Of a DNA stretch of 18,982 nucleotides, positions 7,997 through 15,576 are shown piece after piece. Each line of letters opens with the position of its first letter. The first letter of the stretch is position 1. Below the pieces are notes generated by a model. The model did not search any database and had not been told where the DNA came from. It saw only the letters and a list, made by a program, of their open reading frames with translations. Source of the DNA: Pelobacter sp. UBA5610 (GTDB taxonomy: Bacteria > Desulfobacterota > Desulfuromonadia > Desulfuromonadales > Syntrophotaleaceae); contig DIKU01000011.1 in assembly GCA_002424645.1 (NCBI GenBank), positions 3,105-22,086 on the forward strand. The letters are read 5' to 3'. The position numbers were made by a program, and so were the translations under genes.

Positions 7997-8025
7997 TTGC
8001 CCCCTGAGGGGAGATGCATTATAGT
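7997..8025 (+). promoter_or_regulatory. Sigma-70-type promoter for the receiver gene and possibly the sulfite reductase
   Basis: TTGCCC (7997-8002), a 17-nt spacer and TATAGT (8020-8025). The predicted transcript begins near 8032, about 65 nt before the GTG at 8097, which argues against the longer in-frame start at 8028. Confidence 0.5.
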
Positions 8026-8096
8026 TCATGGGCTGGTCTGTCGATGTCGGATGCCACGCCAGCGGCAATTCCAATGGAATACAGGTGGGTTGCAAC

Positions 8097-8462
8097 GTGA
8101 AAAATATTTTGGTAGTGGACGATCAGCCGACTATCCGCCAATTGTTGGAGGTCAGCCTCAGTGCCCCCAACCGAGAAATACTGTTGGCGGAAAGTGGCGA
8201 ACAGGCCCTTGATATCGCGAGGCTTAGATCCCCGGATCTGATTATTATGGATATTATGATGCCGGGCGGCATGGACGGGTTTGAAACTGTGCGGCAGATG
8301 CGCAGCGACCCTTCCATCGGTGATTGCCCGGTACTTATCCTGACAGCCAAGGATCAGCAGTCCGAACGCGGGCGCGCAGTTGAGATGGGGGTTGATGGGT
8401 ATTTGTCCAAACCGTTTCGCCTTGACGAGCTTTTGGGGCAGGTGGAGCGGCTTATGGCTTGA
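8097..8462 (+). CDS. Stand-alone CheY-like receiver (single-domain response regulator)
   Basis: The 121-residue protein is a lone receiver domain with no output domain, so it probably signals by phosphorylation-dependent protein contact or acts within a phosphorelay. Acidic pocket D8/D9 (ILVVDDQP), phosphoacceptor D52 (IIMDIMMPGG), T83 (ILTAK) and K105 (LSKPF) are all present. I chose the GTG at 8097 because the receiver fold begins right there, a GGTGG lies 8 nt upstream and the promoter at 7997-8025 leaves the upstream ATG (8028) untranscribed. The sulfite reductase gene follows after 72 nt on the same strand, with no terminator between. No partner kinase is adjacent on this strand; the kinase at 9960-10922 has its own regulator. 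The target is unknown. Confidence 0.9.
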   Translation: MKNILVVDDQPTIRQLLEVSLSAPNREILLAESGEQALDIARLRSPDLIIMDIMMPGGMDGFETVRQMRSDPSIGDCPVLILTAKDQQSERGRAVEMGVDGYLSKPFRLDELLGQVERLMA

Positions 8463-8534
8463 TAGGTTATTGATCGTGGTTTTTTCGGGAAATTGCCGTT
8501 TAATTCGTCACATTTAAGGAAAAAGGAGATATTT

Positions 8535-9200
8535 ATGAAAAAGGACTTGCTTGAAAAGGGTGCCATTGTTCAGCGTGACCAGGAAACGTATGCCATTGCT
8601 CCGCATATCCCCGGGGGGATCACTTCTCCTGCTACTTTGCGTAAGATTGCCGATGTGGCCGAGAAGTTCAACGCCAAGGCCCTGAAATTGACCAGCGCCC
8701 AGCGTATCGCCATTGTCGGGCTTGCCGAAGATCAGTTGGATGCAGCTTGGGAAGCTGTTGGCGAAAAGCCGGGGGCGGCTATCGGTATGTGCGTGCGTTC
8801 TGTCAAGATCTGCCCGGGCACCACTTTCTGCAAGCGCGGTCAGCAGGACTCCGTGGGCGTCGGTCTGGAACTGGATAAGGTTTATCACGGCATGGAATTG
8901 CCCTGGAAATTCAAGATCGGTGTGTCTGGTTGCGCCAACGACTGCGGCGAGGCCTGTATCAAAGACGTCGGCCTTATCGGTACCCCCAAAGGCTGGAATG
9001 TCATGGTCGGCGGCAACGGCGGCGGTTTGCCGCGTTTGTCCCAGAAACTCGTGGAGCATGTTCCCAGTGACGAAGAAGCTATTGCGATCATTGCCAAGAT
9101 CGTGGACTGGTTCAAGGCTCAAAACCGCAAGGGCCGTATTGGCAAGCATGTGCAGGAAATGGGGCTGGACGCTTTCCGGATGGAAGTTCTGGGCGAATAA
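8535..9200 (+). CDS. Small single-subunit siroheme-[4Fe-4S] sulfite reductase (low-spin assimilatory type)
   Basis: The 221-residue protein is one nitrite/sulfite reductase repeat: a short ferredoxin-like N-terminal half and a siroheme/iron-sulfur half. CPGTTFC (93-99) supplies a Cys-x5-Cys pair and SGCANDC (131-137) a Cys-x3-Cys pair, the classical four ligands (C93, C99, C133, C137) whose last cysteine bridges to siroheme. GMCVRSVKI precedes them. The size (~24 kDa) matches the low-spin assimilatory-type sulfite reductases purified from Desulfovibrio vulgaris, Methanosarcina barkeri and Desulfuromonas acetoxidans, and the small Dsr-like proteins of methanogens. AAGGAG sits 6 nt before ATG 8535; the frame is open to 8493 but the protein starts here. 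A strong terminator follows. It probably reduces sulfite to sulfide in the cytoplasm; a role in nitrite reduction is not excluded. The electron donor is not encoded nearby. Confidence 0.88.
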   Translation: MKKDLLEKGAIVQRDQETYAIAPHIPGGITSPATLRKIADVAEKFNAKALKLTSAQRIAIVGLAEDQLDAAWEAVGEKPGAAIGMCVRSVKICPGTTFCKRGQQDSVGVGLELDKVYHGMELPWKFKIGVSGCANDCGEACIKDVGLIGTPKGWNVMVGGNGGGLPRLSQKLVEHVPSDEEAIAIIAKIVDWFKAQNRKGRIGKHVQEMGLDAFRMEVLGE

Positions 9201-9223
9201 AATCCGTCCAACGATGAATCACG

Positions 9224-9254
9224 ACGGGGGAGCCATGGGTTCCCCCGTTTTTTT
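9224..9254 (+). terminator. Rho-independent terminator of the sulfite reductase gene
   Basis: Stem ACGGGGGA (9224-9231) pairs with TCCCCCGT (9241-9248), extended inside by CC/GG, and runs into seven T (9248-9254). The stop codon of the convergent response regulator lies in the T run. On the minus strand no T run follows the hairpin, so it should act on the plus strand only. Confidence 0.9.
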
Positions 9255-9963
9255 ATGCGTCGGACCCTCCACGGGAAAACCTGTAGCCCCGTCCGCGTAC
9301 GGTGATAAAGTGTATGGGGCGGGTCGGGGTCGATTCGAAGTATTTTCGCAGGCGCACAATGAAGTTGTCCAGGGTGCGGGTTTCCGTGTCCGGAGCCAGC
9401 CCCCACACGGAGGCCAGCAGTTCTTCCCGTGACAGGACGTTGCCTTCATTTTCAAAAAAGATACGCAACATGCGTATTTCCAGGTCCGTCAAAGCGATGT
9501 TCCCCTGAGCCGTCTGGGCCCGTCGCTCCTGGAGGTACACGGTGTTGTCGCCAAATCTGAAGCTCTCCCCGGTCTTTAATGTGTTGCGGTACCAGGTTGA
9601 ACGATTGACCATGCCACGCACACGCAACAGGAATTCGGTCAGGCTAAACGGTTTTGTCAGGTAATCATCCGCGCCGGCTTCCAGTCCCGCAATGCGGTCC
9701 TGTTCCTTGCCCAGGGCGGTCAGAATTAATATTGGTAAACGGGGATCCTGTAGGCGCACATGGCGGCAAACCTCAAGGCCGCTTATACCCGGCAGCATGA
9801 GATCCAAGATGATCAAAAGGCATTGTTGCCATGGGGCCTGTTCCAAAGCCTGTTCCCCGGTGGTAACATGGATGACCTGGTATCCCTCCTGCTCCAGGTT
9901 GAAAATCAGGCCCCGGGCGATATGCAGTTCATCCTCGACAAGCAGGATGTGCGGTCGCGTCAT
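9253..9963 (-). CDS. OmpR/PhoB-family response regulator
   Basis: A 236-residue DNA-binding response regulator. The receiver domain (1-120) has E10/D11 (LLVEDE), phosphoacceptor D54 (IILDLMLPG), T82 (ILTALG) and K104 (YLTKPFS). The winged-helix output domain (about 135-235) carries LTDLEIRMLRIF, LSREELLASVWG, TRTLDNFIVRLRKYF and ends ITVRGRGYRF, all typical. I chose ATG 9963 because the receiver begins immediately and GGAG lies 8 nt upstream; the frame is open upstream only because it overlies the kinase gene. The ATG overlaps the kinase stop as ATGA, so the pair is translationally coupled. Target genes cannot be deduced; the flavoprotein gene at 11088, divergent from the pair, is a positional candidate. 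Confidence 0.92.
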   Translation of the reverse strand: MTRPHILLVEDELHIARGLIFNLEQEGYQVIHVTTGEQALEQAPWQQCLLIILDLMLPGISGLEVCRHVRLQDPRLPILILTALGKEQDRIAGLEAGADDYLTKPFSLTEFLLRVRGMVNRSTWYRNTLKTGESFRFGDNTVYLQERRAQTAQGNIALTDLEIRMLRIFFENEGNVLSREELLASVWGLAPDTETRTLDNFIVRLRKYFESTPTRPIHFITVRGRGYRFSRGGSDA

Positions 9964-10922
9964 GATGAGGCTCCCATCGTTGGTTTCGTTTGGCGTGGCA
10001 GCAGTACATGAACCTGGGTCCCCTGGTTGCCGCCTTTGCTTTCCAGCCAGACTTTCCCCTTGTGCCGCCAGGTAAGGGTGCGTACGATAAACAGACCCAG
10101 TCCTGACCCCTGGATCGTCTCGCCACGATGTGTTCCGCGATAAAATATGCGGAATACCTTTTTTTGTTCTTTTGGTTCGATGCCGCGCCCCTTGTCTGCG
10201 ACGATCAGGTGGCAATGCTGTTTTTCGCCCGTCAGTGTGACCTTGATGTACGCGGGCGGATTTGAATAGAGAATGGCGTTTTCAAGCAAGTTACGCAGCA
10301 TCGTTTCTATGGCGGACGTTTCAAAGCGGCAAAACAGATTTGGCTCGATGCTGGTTTCGAGAACGCACCCTTTGGGCAGAGCCGCTGACTGGCGCACAAG
10401 ATACTTCTCGACGGCTTCGGAAAGGTTGCCGTGACGAAGGTCGAGGCGTGGCCAGCGTTGTTCCATCCGGTTGGCGGTCAGCATGTTGTCCACCATGCTG
10501 TTGAGGCGTAGGGTGTCATCCAGCATGGTGTCGAGAAAGACCTTCATCTGCTCAGGGTTGGGTTGACGAAGGCGGATTGTTTCCAGGTGCAGTTGCAAGG
10601 AGGCAATAGGAGATTTCAATTCATGGCTTACCTGGGAAATGAATTGCTTCTGGGCGCGATACAGCGAAGCCTGACGGCGCCAATAAAGGAAAATGACATA
10701 GACGCCCGCCAGAATCGCTATCAGCAATATCAGGCCCTCAATGAGGAGAAGCCAGTCGTAACGGCCAAACAGGAGTTCCGGGTGATATTTTTCAGCCAGC
10801 AAACGCAGTTTTCTGTGGTTCTGTAAAAACCAGGTTACCCAGCAAACCACGACCAGCACCCATGCCAGCTGGATGCCAATGAAGGCCATTAAAGGATTTA
10901 TGATGCGACGCCATGTTTTCAT
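9960..10922 (-). CDS. Membrane sensor histidine kinase
   Basis: The 320-residue kinase probably autophosphorylates on H100 and passes phosphate to the coupled regulator. Two membrane segments (about 8-33 and 57-81) bracket a very short external loop of roughly 23 residues, with no HAMP or PAS domain, so it may sense a membrane signal or a partner protein rather than a soluble ligand. HisKA motif SQVSHELKSPIASLQ (96-110), N-box NLLENAILYSNP (211-222), G1 VADKGRGIEP (241-250), F-box VFRIFYRG and G2 GSGLGLFIV (272-280) are complete. ATG 10922 is preferred since the first membrane segment follows at once; its ribosome site is weak (AGAAAG), and the frame is open upstream to 11009 through a low-complexity stretch. 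The stop overlaps the regulator start by 4 nt. Confidence 0.9.
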   Translation of the reverse strand: MKTWRRIINPLMAFIGIQLAWVLVVVCWVTWFLQNHRKLRLLAEKYHPELLFGRYDWLLLIEGLILLIAILAGVYVIFLYWRRQASLYRAQKQFISQVSHELKSPIASLQLHLETIRLRQPNPEQMKVFLDTMLDDTLRLNSMVDNMLTANRMEQRWPRLDLRHGNLSEAVEKYLVRQSAALPKGCVLETSIEPNLFCRFETSAIETMLRNLLENAILYSNPPAYIKVTLTGEKQHCHLIVADKGRGIEPKEQKKVFRIFYRGTHRGETIQGSGLGLFIVRTLTWRHKGKVWLESKGGNQGTQVHVLLPRQTKPTMGASS

Positions 10923-11087
10923 GTCTTTCTGTTTACCATTGGCCGCTCTCCGGTACAAGGGAAAAGGGGGTGGGGGGATGTCGTGCCGGGAATGGGGGGT
11001 TTTACACAACTATTACAATTGCCAGGGGCGCTTTCTGCTAATATGGGCCGTACATTGCAACGGATTTACCTCTTGGAGATAAATTAA

Positions 11088-12197
11088 ATGAAAGACACCG
11101 TTATTAAAAAGCTGGTCATAGGTCGTCATTCCTCGCCTTTTCCGTTGGTTTTAGGCGGCATGGGCGTCAGGATTTCCGCTGGCAGGTTGGCCGGGCATGT
11201 AGCCCGCTGTGGCGGGTTCGGTACCGTGGCGGCCGCCGGAATCGGCATCAACAGTCCTCACTATAACGGGCGTAATTTCTTTGCGGCGGATATTCAGGCA
11301 TTCAAGGACGAAATTCGCAAGGCTTATGCCATTGCCCCCGATGGCATCATCGGTGTTAACTGCATGGTCGCTGTGACCAACTATGACGATATGGTGCGGG
11401 CAGCGTGTGAGGCTGGCGCCAAGTTTATCGTTAGTGGTGCCGGCTTGCCCATGGGGCTACCATCTCTTACGGTTGATTATCCCGATGTGGCCCTGATCCC
11501 TATCGTGTCCTCGGTGCGTGCCGCGCAGCTCATTGGACGCAAATGGCACCAGGCTTATGGTCGGTTGCCCGATGCGGTAGTGGTCGAAGACCCTGATACC
11601 GCAGGGGGACACCTGGGTGAAAAGCCTGAAAATATCGGTATCGGTTGTTATGACCAGTATGAAACAGTGCGCCAGGTCAAGGAGCATTTTCAGCAGGCCT
11701 ATCAAATCAACATGCCTGTCATCGCAGCCGGCGGAGTCTGGGACCGGAAGGATGTTCTGCATGCCCTGGCACAGGGGGCCGATGCCGTACAGATGGCGAG
11801 TCGGTTTGTCTGCACCGAGGAGTGCGATGCCGAACCTGCTTTTAAACAGGCCTATCTCGACTGTCGTCCAGAAGATATCGGGCTGGTCATGAGTCCTGCC
11901 GGATTGCCGGGGCGGGCGTTGGTTCGCAATATAGAGCAAGTTCGCCAGCACGACCTGGATGCTGGTCTCGGTTGTGGGTGTGCTTGCCTCAAAAAGTGCA
12001 CCTACAAGGAAACCGGTGAGCGGTTCTGTATTGTCGGCGCATTGGACCGGGCGCAACGGGGAGACGTTGACACGGGGTTGGTTTTCTGTGGTACCAACGC
12101 CTGGAAGGCGGACCGCATTACCACGGTTCAGGCTATCTTTGACGAGCTGTTCGCCCTGTCCGATCAGGTTGGTCGACCTCTGGCGGTCAATGGGTGA
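11088..12197 (+). CDS. NAD(P)H-dependent flavin oxidoreductase, nitronate monooxygenase/FabK-like, with cysteine-rich C-terminus
   Basis: The 369-residue protein has the FMN-binding TIM-barrel of the 2-nitropropane dioxygenase / FabK family: PLVLGGMGVRISAGRLAG (19-36), GGFGTVAAAGIG (42-53), IGVNCMVAV (88-96), FIVSGAGLP (113-121), DAVVVEDPDTAGGHLG (162-177), PVIAAGGVWDRKDVLHAL (210-227) and GADAVQMASRFVCTEEC (230-246). The glycine-rich phosphate loop and the AGGHLG histidine are intact. A cysteine-rich segment at 296-314 (C296, C298, C300, C304, C314) is unlike classical nitronate monooxygenases and might bind metal or an iron-sulfur cluster. In an anaerobe a reductase role (enoyl-thioester or other) is more plausible than oxygen-dependent nitronate oxidation. 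GGAG lies 8 nt before ATG. A poor TGCTAATAT (11036-11044) may be an extended -10. The gene is monocistronic, with its own terminator. Confidence 0.82.
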   Translation: MKDTVIKKLVIGRHSSPFPLVLGGMGVRISAGRLAGHVARCGGFGTVAAAGIGINSPHYNGRNFFAADIQAFKDEIRKAYAIAPDGIIGVNCMVAVTNYDDMVRAACEAGAKFIVSGAGLPMGLPSLTVDYPDVALIPIVSSVRAAQLIGRKWHQAYGRLPDAVVVEDPDTAGGHLGEKPENIGIGCYDQYETVRQVKEHFQQAYQINMPVIAAGGVWDRKDVLHALAQGADAVQMASRFVCTEECDAEPAFKQAYLDCRPEDIGLVMSPAGLPGRALVRNIEQVRQHDLDAGLGCGCACLKKCTYKETGERFCIVGALDRAQRGDVDTGLVFCGTNAWKADRITTVQAIFDELFALSDQVGRPLAVNG

Positions 12198-12220
12198 CCA
12201 TTTAAATTAAAAGACGGAAT

Positions 12221-12256
12221 AAAGCGGGGCAAGCTGTAGCATGCCCCGCTTTTTTT
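12221..12256 (+). terminator. Rho-independent terminator after the flavin oxidoreductase gene
   Basis: Ten-base-pair stem AAAGCGGGGC (12221-12230) with GCCCCGCTTT (12243-12252), 12-nt loop, followed by a T run to 12256. It isolates the flavoprotein from the downstream heme operon. Confidence 0.92.
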
Positions 12257-12288
12257 GTGATCATTTTTTGAACGCCTTACAGCATCGC

Positions 12289-12318
12289 TTGTTCCCAACC
12301 GGCATTGTGAGGTATCAT
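12289..12318 (+). promoter_or_regulatory. Candidate promoter of the ahbD-like-hemE-hemH operon
   Basis: TTGTTC (12289-12294), an 18-nt spacer and TATCAT (12313-12318). The -10 is good and the -35 weak. The leader would be about 30 nt. Its place between a strong terminator and the first heme gene supports it. Confidence 0.35.
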
Positions 12319-12356
12319 CCCAAAATCATGTCTGTTTTTAAACTGGGAGGATATGG

Positions 12357-13451
12357 GTGAGTGACGCTGCGCAATCATTTCTGCCAAAATGGATCGCCTG
12401 GGAGAGCACGAGGCGATGCAACCTGCAATGCATTCATTGCCGGTGCTCTTCCGACCTGAATGCATCCGAGGGGGATTTCACTACCCCCGAGGCCTTTCGT
12501 CTGATTGACGATATCTGCAGTGTTTCTCGGCCGGTGCTGGTTTTGTCCGGGGGGGAACCGTTGTTGCGCGAGGATATCTTTGAAATTGCCGCCTACGGTA
12601 CCGCTCAGGGGCTGCGTATGTGCATGGCTACCAATGGAACCCTGGTGACCGATAGTGTTTGCCATGCCATGAAATCCAGCGGTATCCGTATGGTGTCCCT
12701 GTCTCTGGATGGATCCAGCGCACGCATTCATGACGATTTCCGGCGCTGTTCGGGGGCCTTTGATGCCACTGTACGGGCGGCCGATACTTTGCGCCGCAAT
12801 GGTATCCCGTTTCTGGTGAATTCTTCCTTTACGCAACGTAACAAGGCCGATATAGCCGCGACTTTTCAACTGGCAAAAAAGCTCGGGGCGGTGGCCTGGT
12901 ATCTGTTCATGATCGTGCCGACCGGGCGAGGCGAGGATATCCTGGACGAGTTGATCAGCGGGGCGGATTATGAAGAGATTCTGGCCTGGCATTACCGGCA
13001 GGAGAGGGATGAGAAGGATATCCTTATGCGTCCGACCTGTGCGCCTCACTATTACCGAATCGCCCCTCAGTTGGCGCGTGCCGAGGGTGCCAATTTGGAG
13101 AGACGCAGTTTGTCGTTTTCTACCGGTGGTGGAAAAGGGTGTCTGGCCGGACAAAGCATCTGCTTCATCGATGCTTTTGGCGATCTCAAGCCCTGTTCTT
13201 ATTTTCCGCGGACCGTTGGTAACGTTAAACAGACATCTTTTAGGCAACTCTGGTTTGAGTCGCCCTTGCTGAATGAATTGCGGGATTTCAGTGGTTATCG
13301 TGGCAAATGCGGTACCTGTGAATATTTACGCGTTTGCGGAGGTTGTCGGGCTCGGGCCGATGCCGTGTACGGCGACTATCTTGCCGAAGAACCCTTTTGC
13401 AGCTATGAACCGCGCAAGACCGGCGCAGTGAAGGACGATAAACATGAATGA
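12357..13451 (+). CDS. AhbD-like radical SAM protein (heme b synthase / Fe-coproporphyrin decarboxylase family)
   Basis: AhbD oxidatively decarboxylates two propionates of Fe-coproporphyrin III to make heme in the siroheme-dependent route. The 364-residue protein opens [17 protein letters not shown] with the radical SAM triad C21, C25, C28, then [14 protein letters not shown] (63-76), ATNGTLV (91-97), VSLSLDG (113-119) and the family-typical VPTGRGEDI (187-195) and TCAPHYYRI (227-235). A SPASM/twitch-like C-terminus has C262, C269, C280, C318, C321, C327, C330 and C348, enough for an auxiliary 4Fe-4S cluster or more, and ends [14 protein letters not shown] as I recall AhbD proteins do. The GTG start has GGAGG 6 nt upstream. 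hemE overlaps its end by 8 nt. AhbC, NirJ or another radical SAM peptide/porphyrin enzyme are alternatives; I am fairly sure of the subgroup, less so of the reaction. Confidence 0.78.
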   Translation: MSDAAQSFLPKWIAWESTRRCNLQCIHCRCSSDLNASEGDFTTPEAFRLIDDICSVSRPVLVLSGGEPLLREDIFEIAAYGTAQGLRMCMATNGTLVTDSVCHAMKSSGIRMVSLSLDGSSARIHDDFRRCSGAFDATVRAADTLRRNGIPFLVNSSFTQRNKADIAATFQLAKKLGAVAWYLFMIVPTGRGEDILDELISGADYEEILAWHYRQERDEKDILMRPTCAPHYYRIAPQLARAEGANLERRSLSFSTGGGKGCLAGQSICFIDAFGDLKPCSYFPRTVGNVKQTSFRQLWFESPLLNELRDFSGYRGKCGTCEYLRVCGGCRARADAVYGDYLAEEPFCSYEPRKTGAVKDDKHE

Positions 13452-14472
13452 GAACTACGATTTTATCAAAGCCTGTTACTGCCAGCCGGTGGCACGCACC
13501 CCCGTATGGTTGATGCGGCAGGCCGGACGCTATCTCCCCCAATATCGCAAAATCAGGGAGGGCGTAACCTTTTTGGAGTTGTGCAAGACACCCGAACTGG
13601 CCGCCGAGGTGACCTTGCAACCGATCGACGCACTGGGTGTCGATGCCGCCATTTTGTTTTCGGATATCCTTGTTCCCATCGAGCCAATGGGGCAGCGGTT
13701 GCATTATCGGCCGGCTCCCGTGCTTGAACCACCGATTCGCTCCGAGTCGGATGTGGCAGCCTTGCGGGTGCTGCAGCCTGAGCAGGATGTTCCTTATGTG
13801 TTTGAGGCCATTCGTCTGCTGAGACGGGAGTTAGCTGGTCGTGTACCCTTGATCGGTTTTGGCGGCGCGCCCTTTACTCTGGCCTGCTACATGGTCGAAG
13901 GAGCTGGTAGCCGGCATTTCCTGGCACTAAAGCGCCTCATGTACCAGTCCCCCGAAATTTACGCGCAGCTGATGGACAAAATCACCGATACCAGTATCGT
14001 TTATTTGCGCGCCCAGGCCCAGGCCGGTGCCCAGGCTCTGCAGATTTTTGACAGCTGGGGAGGAATTCTTTCTCCTGCGGATTATCAGCGTTATGTGCTG
14101 CCATACAGCCGCCGGCTCTTGACTGCGTTGGAAGACCTCGGAGTCCCTCTGATCCACTTTGTCAAAGGGGCCGGAAATATGCTCGAGCTGGTCGCCAGTG
14201 CCGGCGGCCAGGTCGTTGGTCTCGACTGGTGTATGGCCTTGAATAAGGCTCGGGATATTCTTGGCGACAAAATGGCCGTGCAGGGTAATCTTGATCCCTC
14301 TGTTTTGCTGGGCAATCAAACTGTCATCGAGCGTGAAGTGCGGCGTATTATAGACGAAAATGCCGGACGTCCCGGGCACATATTTAATCTTGGACACGGT
14401 ATTCTTCCGGAGGTGCCGCCTGAAAACGCAGCGTTTCTTGTTGATTGTGTGCACCGGCTAAGCCAGCCTTGA
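13444..14472 (+). CDS. hemE: Uroporphyrinogen decarboxylase
   Basis: HemE removes the four acetate carboxyls of uroporphyrinogen III to give coproporphyrinogen III in the cytoplasm. The 342-residue protein is standard length. Active-site landmarks are [13 protein letters not shown] (22-34) with R25 and R29, FSDILVP (72-78) with the key D74, [16 protein letters not shown] (138-153) with Y149, FDSWGG (202-207) with S204 and [15 protein letters not shown] (314-328) with H318. The ATG lies inside the end of the radical SAM gene (8-nt overlap) with AAGGA 8 nt upstream, so the two are translationally coupled. hemH starts 11 nt after its stop. All catalytic residues expected of the family are visible. 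Confidence 0.97.
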   Translation: MNENYDFIKACYCQPVARTPVWLMRQAGRYLPQYRKIREGVTFLELCKTPELAAEVTLQPIDALGVDAAILFSDILVPIEPMGQRLHYRPAPVLEPPIRSESDVAALRVLQPEQDVPYVFEAIRLLRRELAGRVPLIGFGGAPFTLACYMVEGAGSRHFLALKRLMYQSPEIYAQLMDKITDTSIVYLRAQAQAGAQALQIFDSWGGILSPADYQRYVLPYSRRLLTALEDLGVPLIHFVKGAGNMLELVASAGGQVVGLDWCMALNKARDILGDKMAVQGNLDPSVLLGNQTVIEREVRRIIDENAGRPGHIFNLGHGILPEVPPENAAFLVDCVHRLSQP

Positions 14473-14483
14473 TGGAGGATGGC

Positions 14484-15536
14484 ATGGAACGCACAGCATG
14501 GCAGACAGAAGTCTGCATGGCTGAAAAAACCGCACTGGTGTTGCTAAACATGGGGGGGCCGGATTCTCTGGAGTCGGTGCAGCCGTTTCTGCGGAACCTG
14601 TTTTCCGATCGGGAATTGATTCGTCTTCCGGGGGGCTCTTTGCTGCAGCGTCCCTTTGCCAGCCTGATGTCACGCTTGCGTGGCCGAAAGGCCCGGCGGG
14701 CCTATGCTGCAATTGGTGGTTCGTCTCCCCTGCGTTACTGGACCGAGAGACAAGCTGAGGGTATCAGTCATTTGCTGGGGGATGCTTGGCACCCGGAAGT
14801 GATTATGCGCTATTGGCAGCCTCGAGGAATAGAAGTCTTGACCCGATTGCGGCTCAAGGGGGTGAGGCGCGCCATGGTATTGTCGTTGTATCCTCACTTT
14901 ACATCGGCTACCGGGGGGAGCAGTATCAATGATTTTTGCCGGAATGCTGTACGCTTCTGTCCCGAGCTCGATTACCGTCTGATCCCCCAGTGGTTCGACT
15001 GGCCGCCGTATCTTGATGCTCTGGCGCATCATGTGCGGGAAGGTTTGCGACGGTTTGAGGCAGAGCGCCGTCAACAGGTTGTTGTGTTGTTCAGCGCCCA
15101 TGCTTTGCCTGAAAAACTTATTTTGGACGGAGACCCCTATCTTGGCCAGGTGCGTGCCACCATGCAAGGGGTATTGGACCGTTTGCCGAAATGCAACTCC
15201 AGGCTGGCTTTTCAAAGCCGTAGCGGCCCGGTGCGCTGGATTGGGCCGAGCGTAACCGAAACTCTTAGCGCATTGGCGGCGGAAGGCTGCAAGGCGGTAC
15301 TGGTTGTTCCCATCTCTTTTGTGTCCGACCATGTCGAGACGTTGCATGAAATCGACCATGAATACCGGGACTACGCTCTGCAAAGGGGAATGCTGCAGTT
15401 TGAGCGTGTTGCCGCGTTTAACGATGATCCCGGCTTTATGCGTGCCATGGCGGCTCTGGTGGCCTCCCGTATTCCTGCTTCTTGGCGGGAACGCAGTCTA
15501 AAGGCAAACGGCGTCCCCTGCCAGGAGACGCCGTAG
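14484..15536 (+). CDS. hemH: Ferrochelatase
   Basis: HemH inserts ferrous iron into a porphyrin. From ATG 14484 the protein has 350 residues; GGAGG at 14474-14478 lies 5 nt upstream and decides the start over the TTG at 14445, the ATG at 14472 and the ATG at 14517. Family motifs are LLNMGGPDSLESV (20-32), AIGGSSPL (76-83), SLYPHFTSATGGSS (134-147), FSAHALPEKLILDGDPY (203-219) with catalytic H206, FQSRSGPVRWIGPSV (243-257) and SFVSDHVETLHEIDHEY (278-294) with E285. The ETL-EID-EY pattern looks more like protoporphyrin ferrochelatases than the EVL-x-D form of coproporphyrin ferrochelatases of Gram-positives, but this is an impression, not an alignment. It is the third gene of the operon. A hairpin overlaps its stop codon. 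Confidence 0.95.
   Translation: MERTAWQTEVCMAEKTALVLLNMGGPDSLESVQPFLRNLFSDRELIRLPGGSLLQRPFASLMSRLRGRKARRAYAAIGGSSPLRYWTERQAEGISHLLGDAWHPEVIMRYWQPRGIEVLTRLRLKGVRRAMVLSLYPHFTSATGGSSINDFCRNAVRFCPELDYRLIPQWFDWPPYLDALAHHVREGLRRFEAERRQQVVVLFSAHALPEKLILDGDPYLGQVRATMQGVLDRLPKCNSRLAFQSRSGPVRWIGPSVTETLSALAAEGCKAVLVVPISFVSDHVETLHEIDHEYRDYALQRGMLQFERVAAFNDDPGFMRAMAALVASRIPASWRERSLKANGVPCQETP
15508..15534. terminator. Hairpin at the convergent hemH/dnaJ ends, possible terminator
   Basis: ACGGCGTC (15508-15515) pairs with GACGCCGT (15527-15534), extended inside by CC/GG after one mismatch, around a short loop. It covers the last codons of hemH. No T run follows on plus; on minus a broken T-rich stretch (TTTGCCTTT) follows, so it is more likely to stop dnaJ transcription. 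Weak as a classical terminator. Confidence 0.45.
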
Positions 15537-15576
15537 GCGTTGTCGATCGGTATTGAAAGGGGTTTCTGGGGGCGGC

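Noticed and set aside
12353..12364. Micro-ORF ATG-GGT-GAG-TGA overlapping the GTG start of the radical SAM gene
   Set aside because: The ATG is only 2 nt from the GGAGG, too close for efficient initiation; probably chance.
12375..13247. 290-codon minus-strand open frame
   Set aside because: Antisense to the radical SAM gene, whose cysteine motifs are clear; the reverse frame has low-complexity composition.
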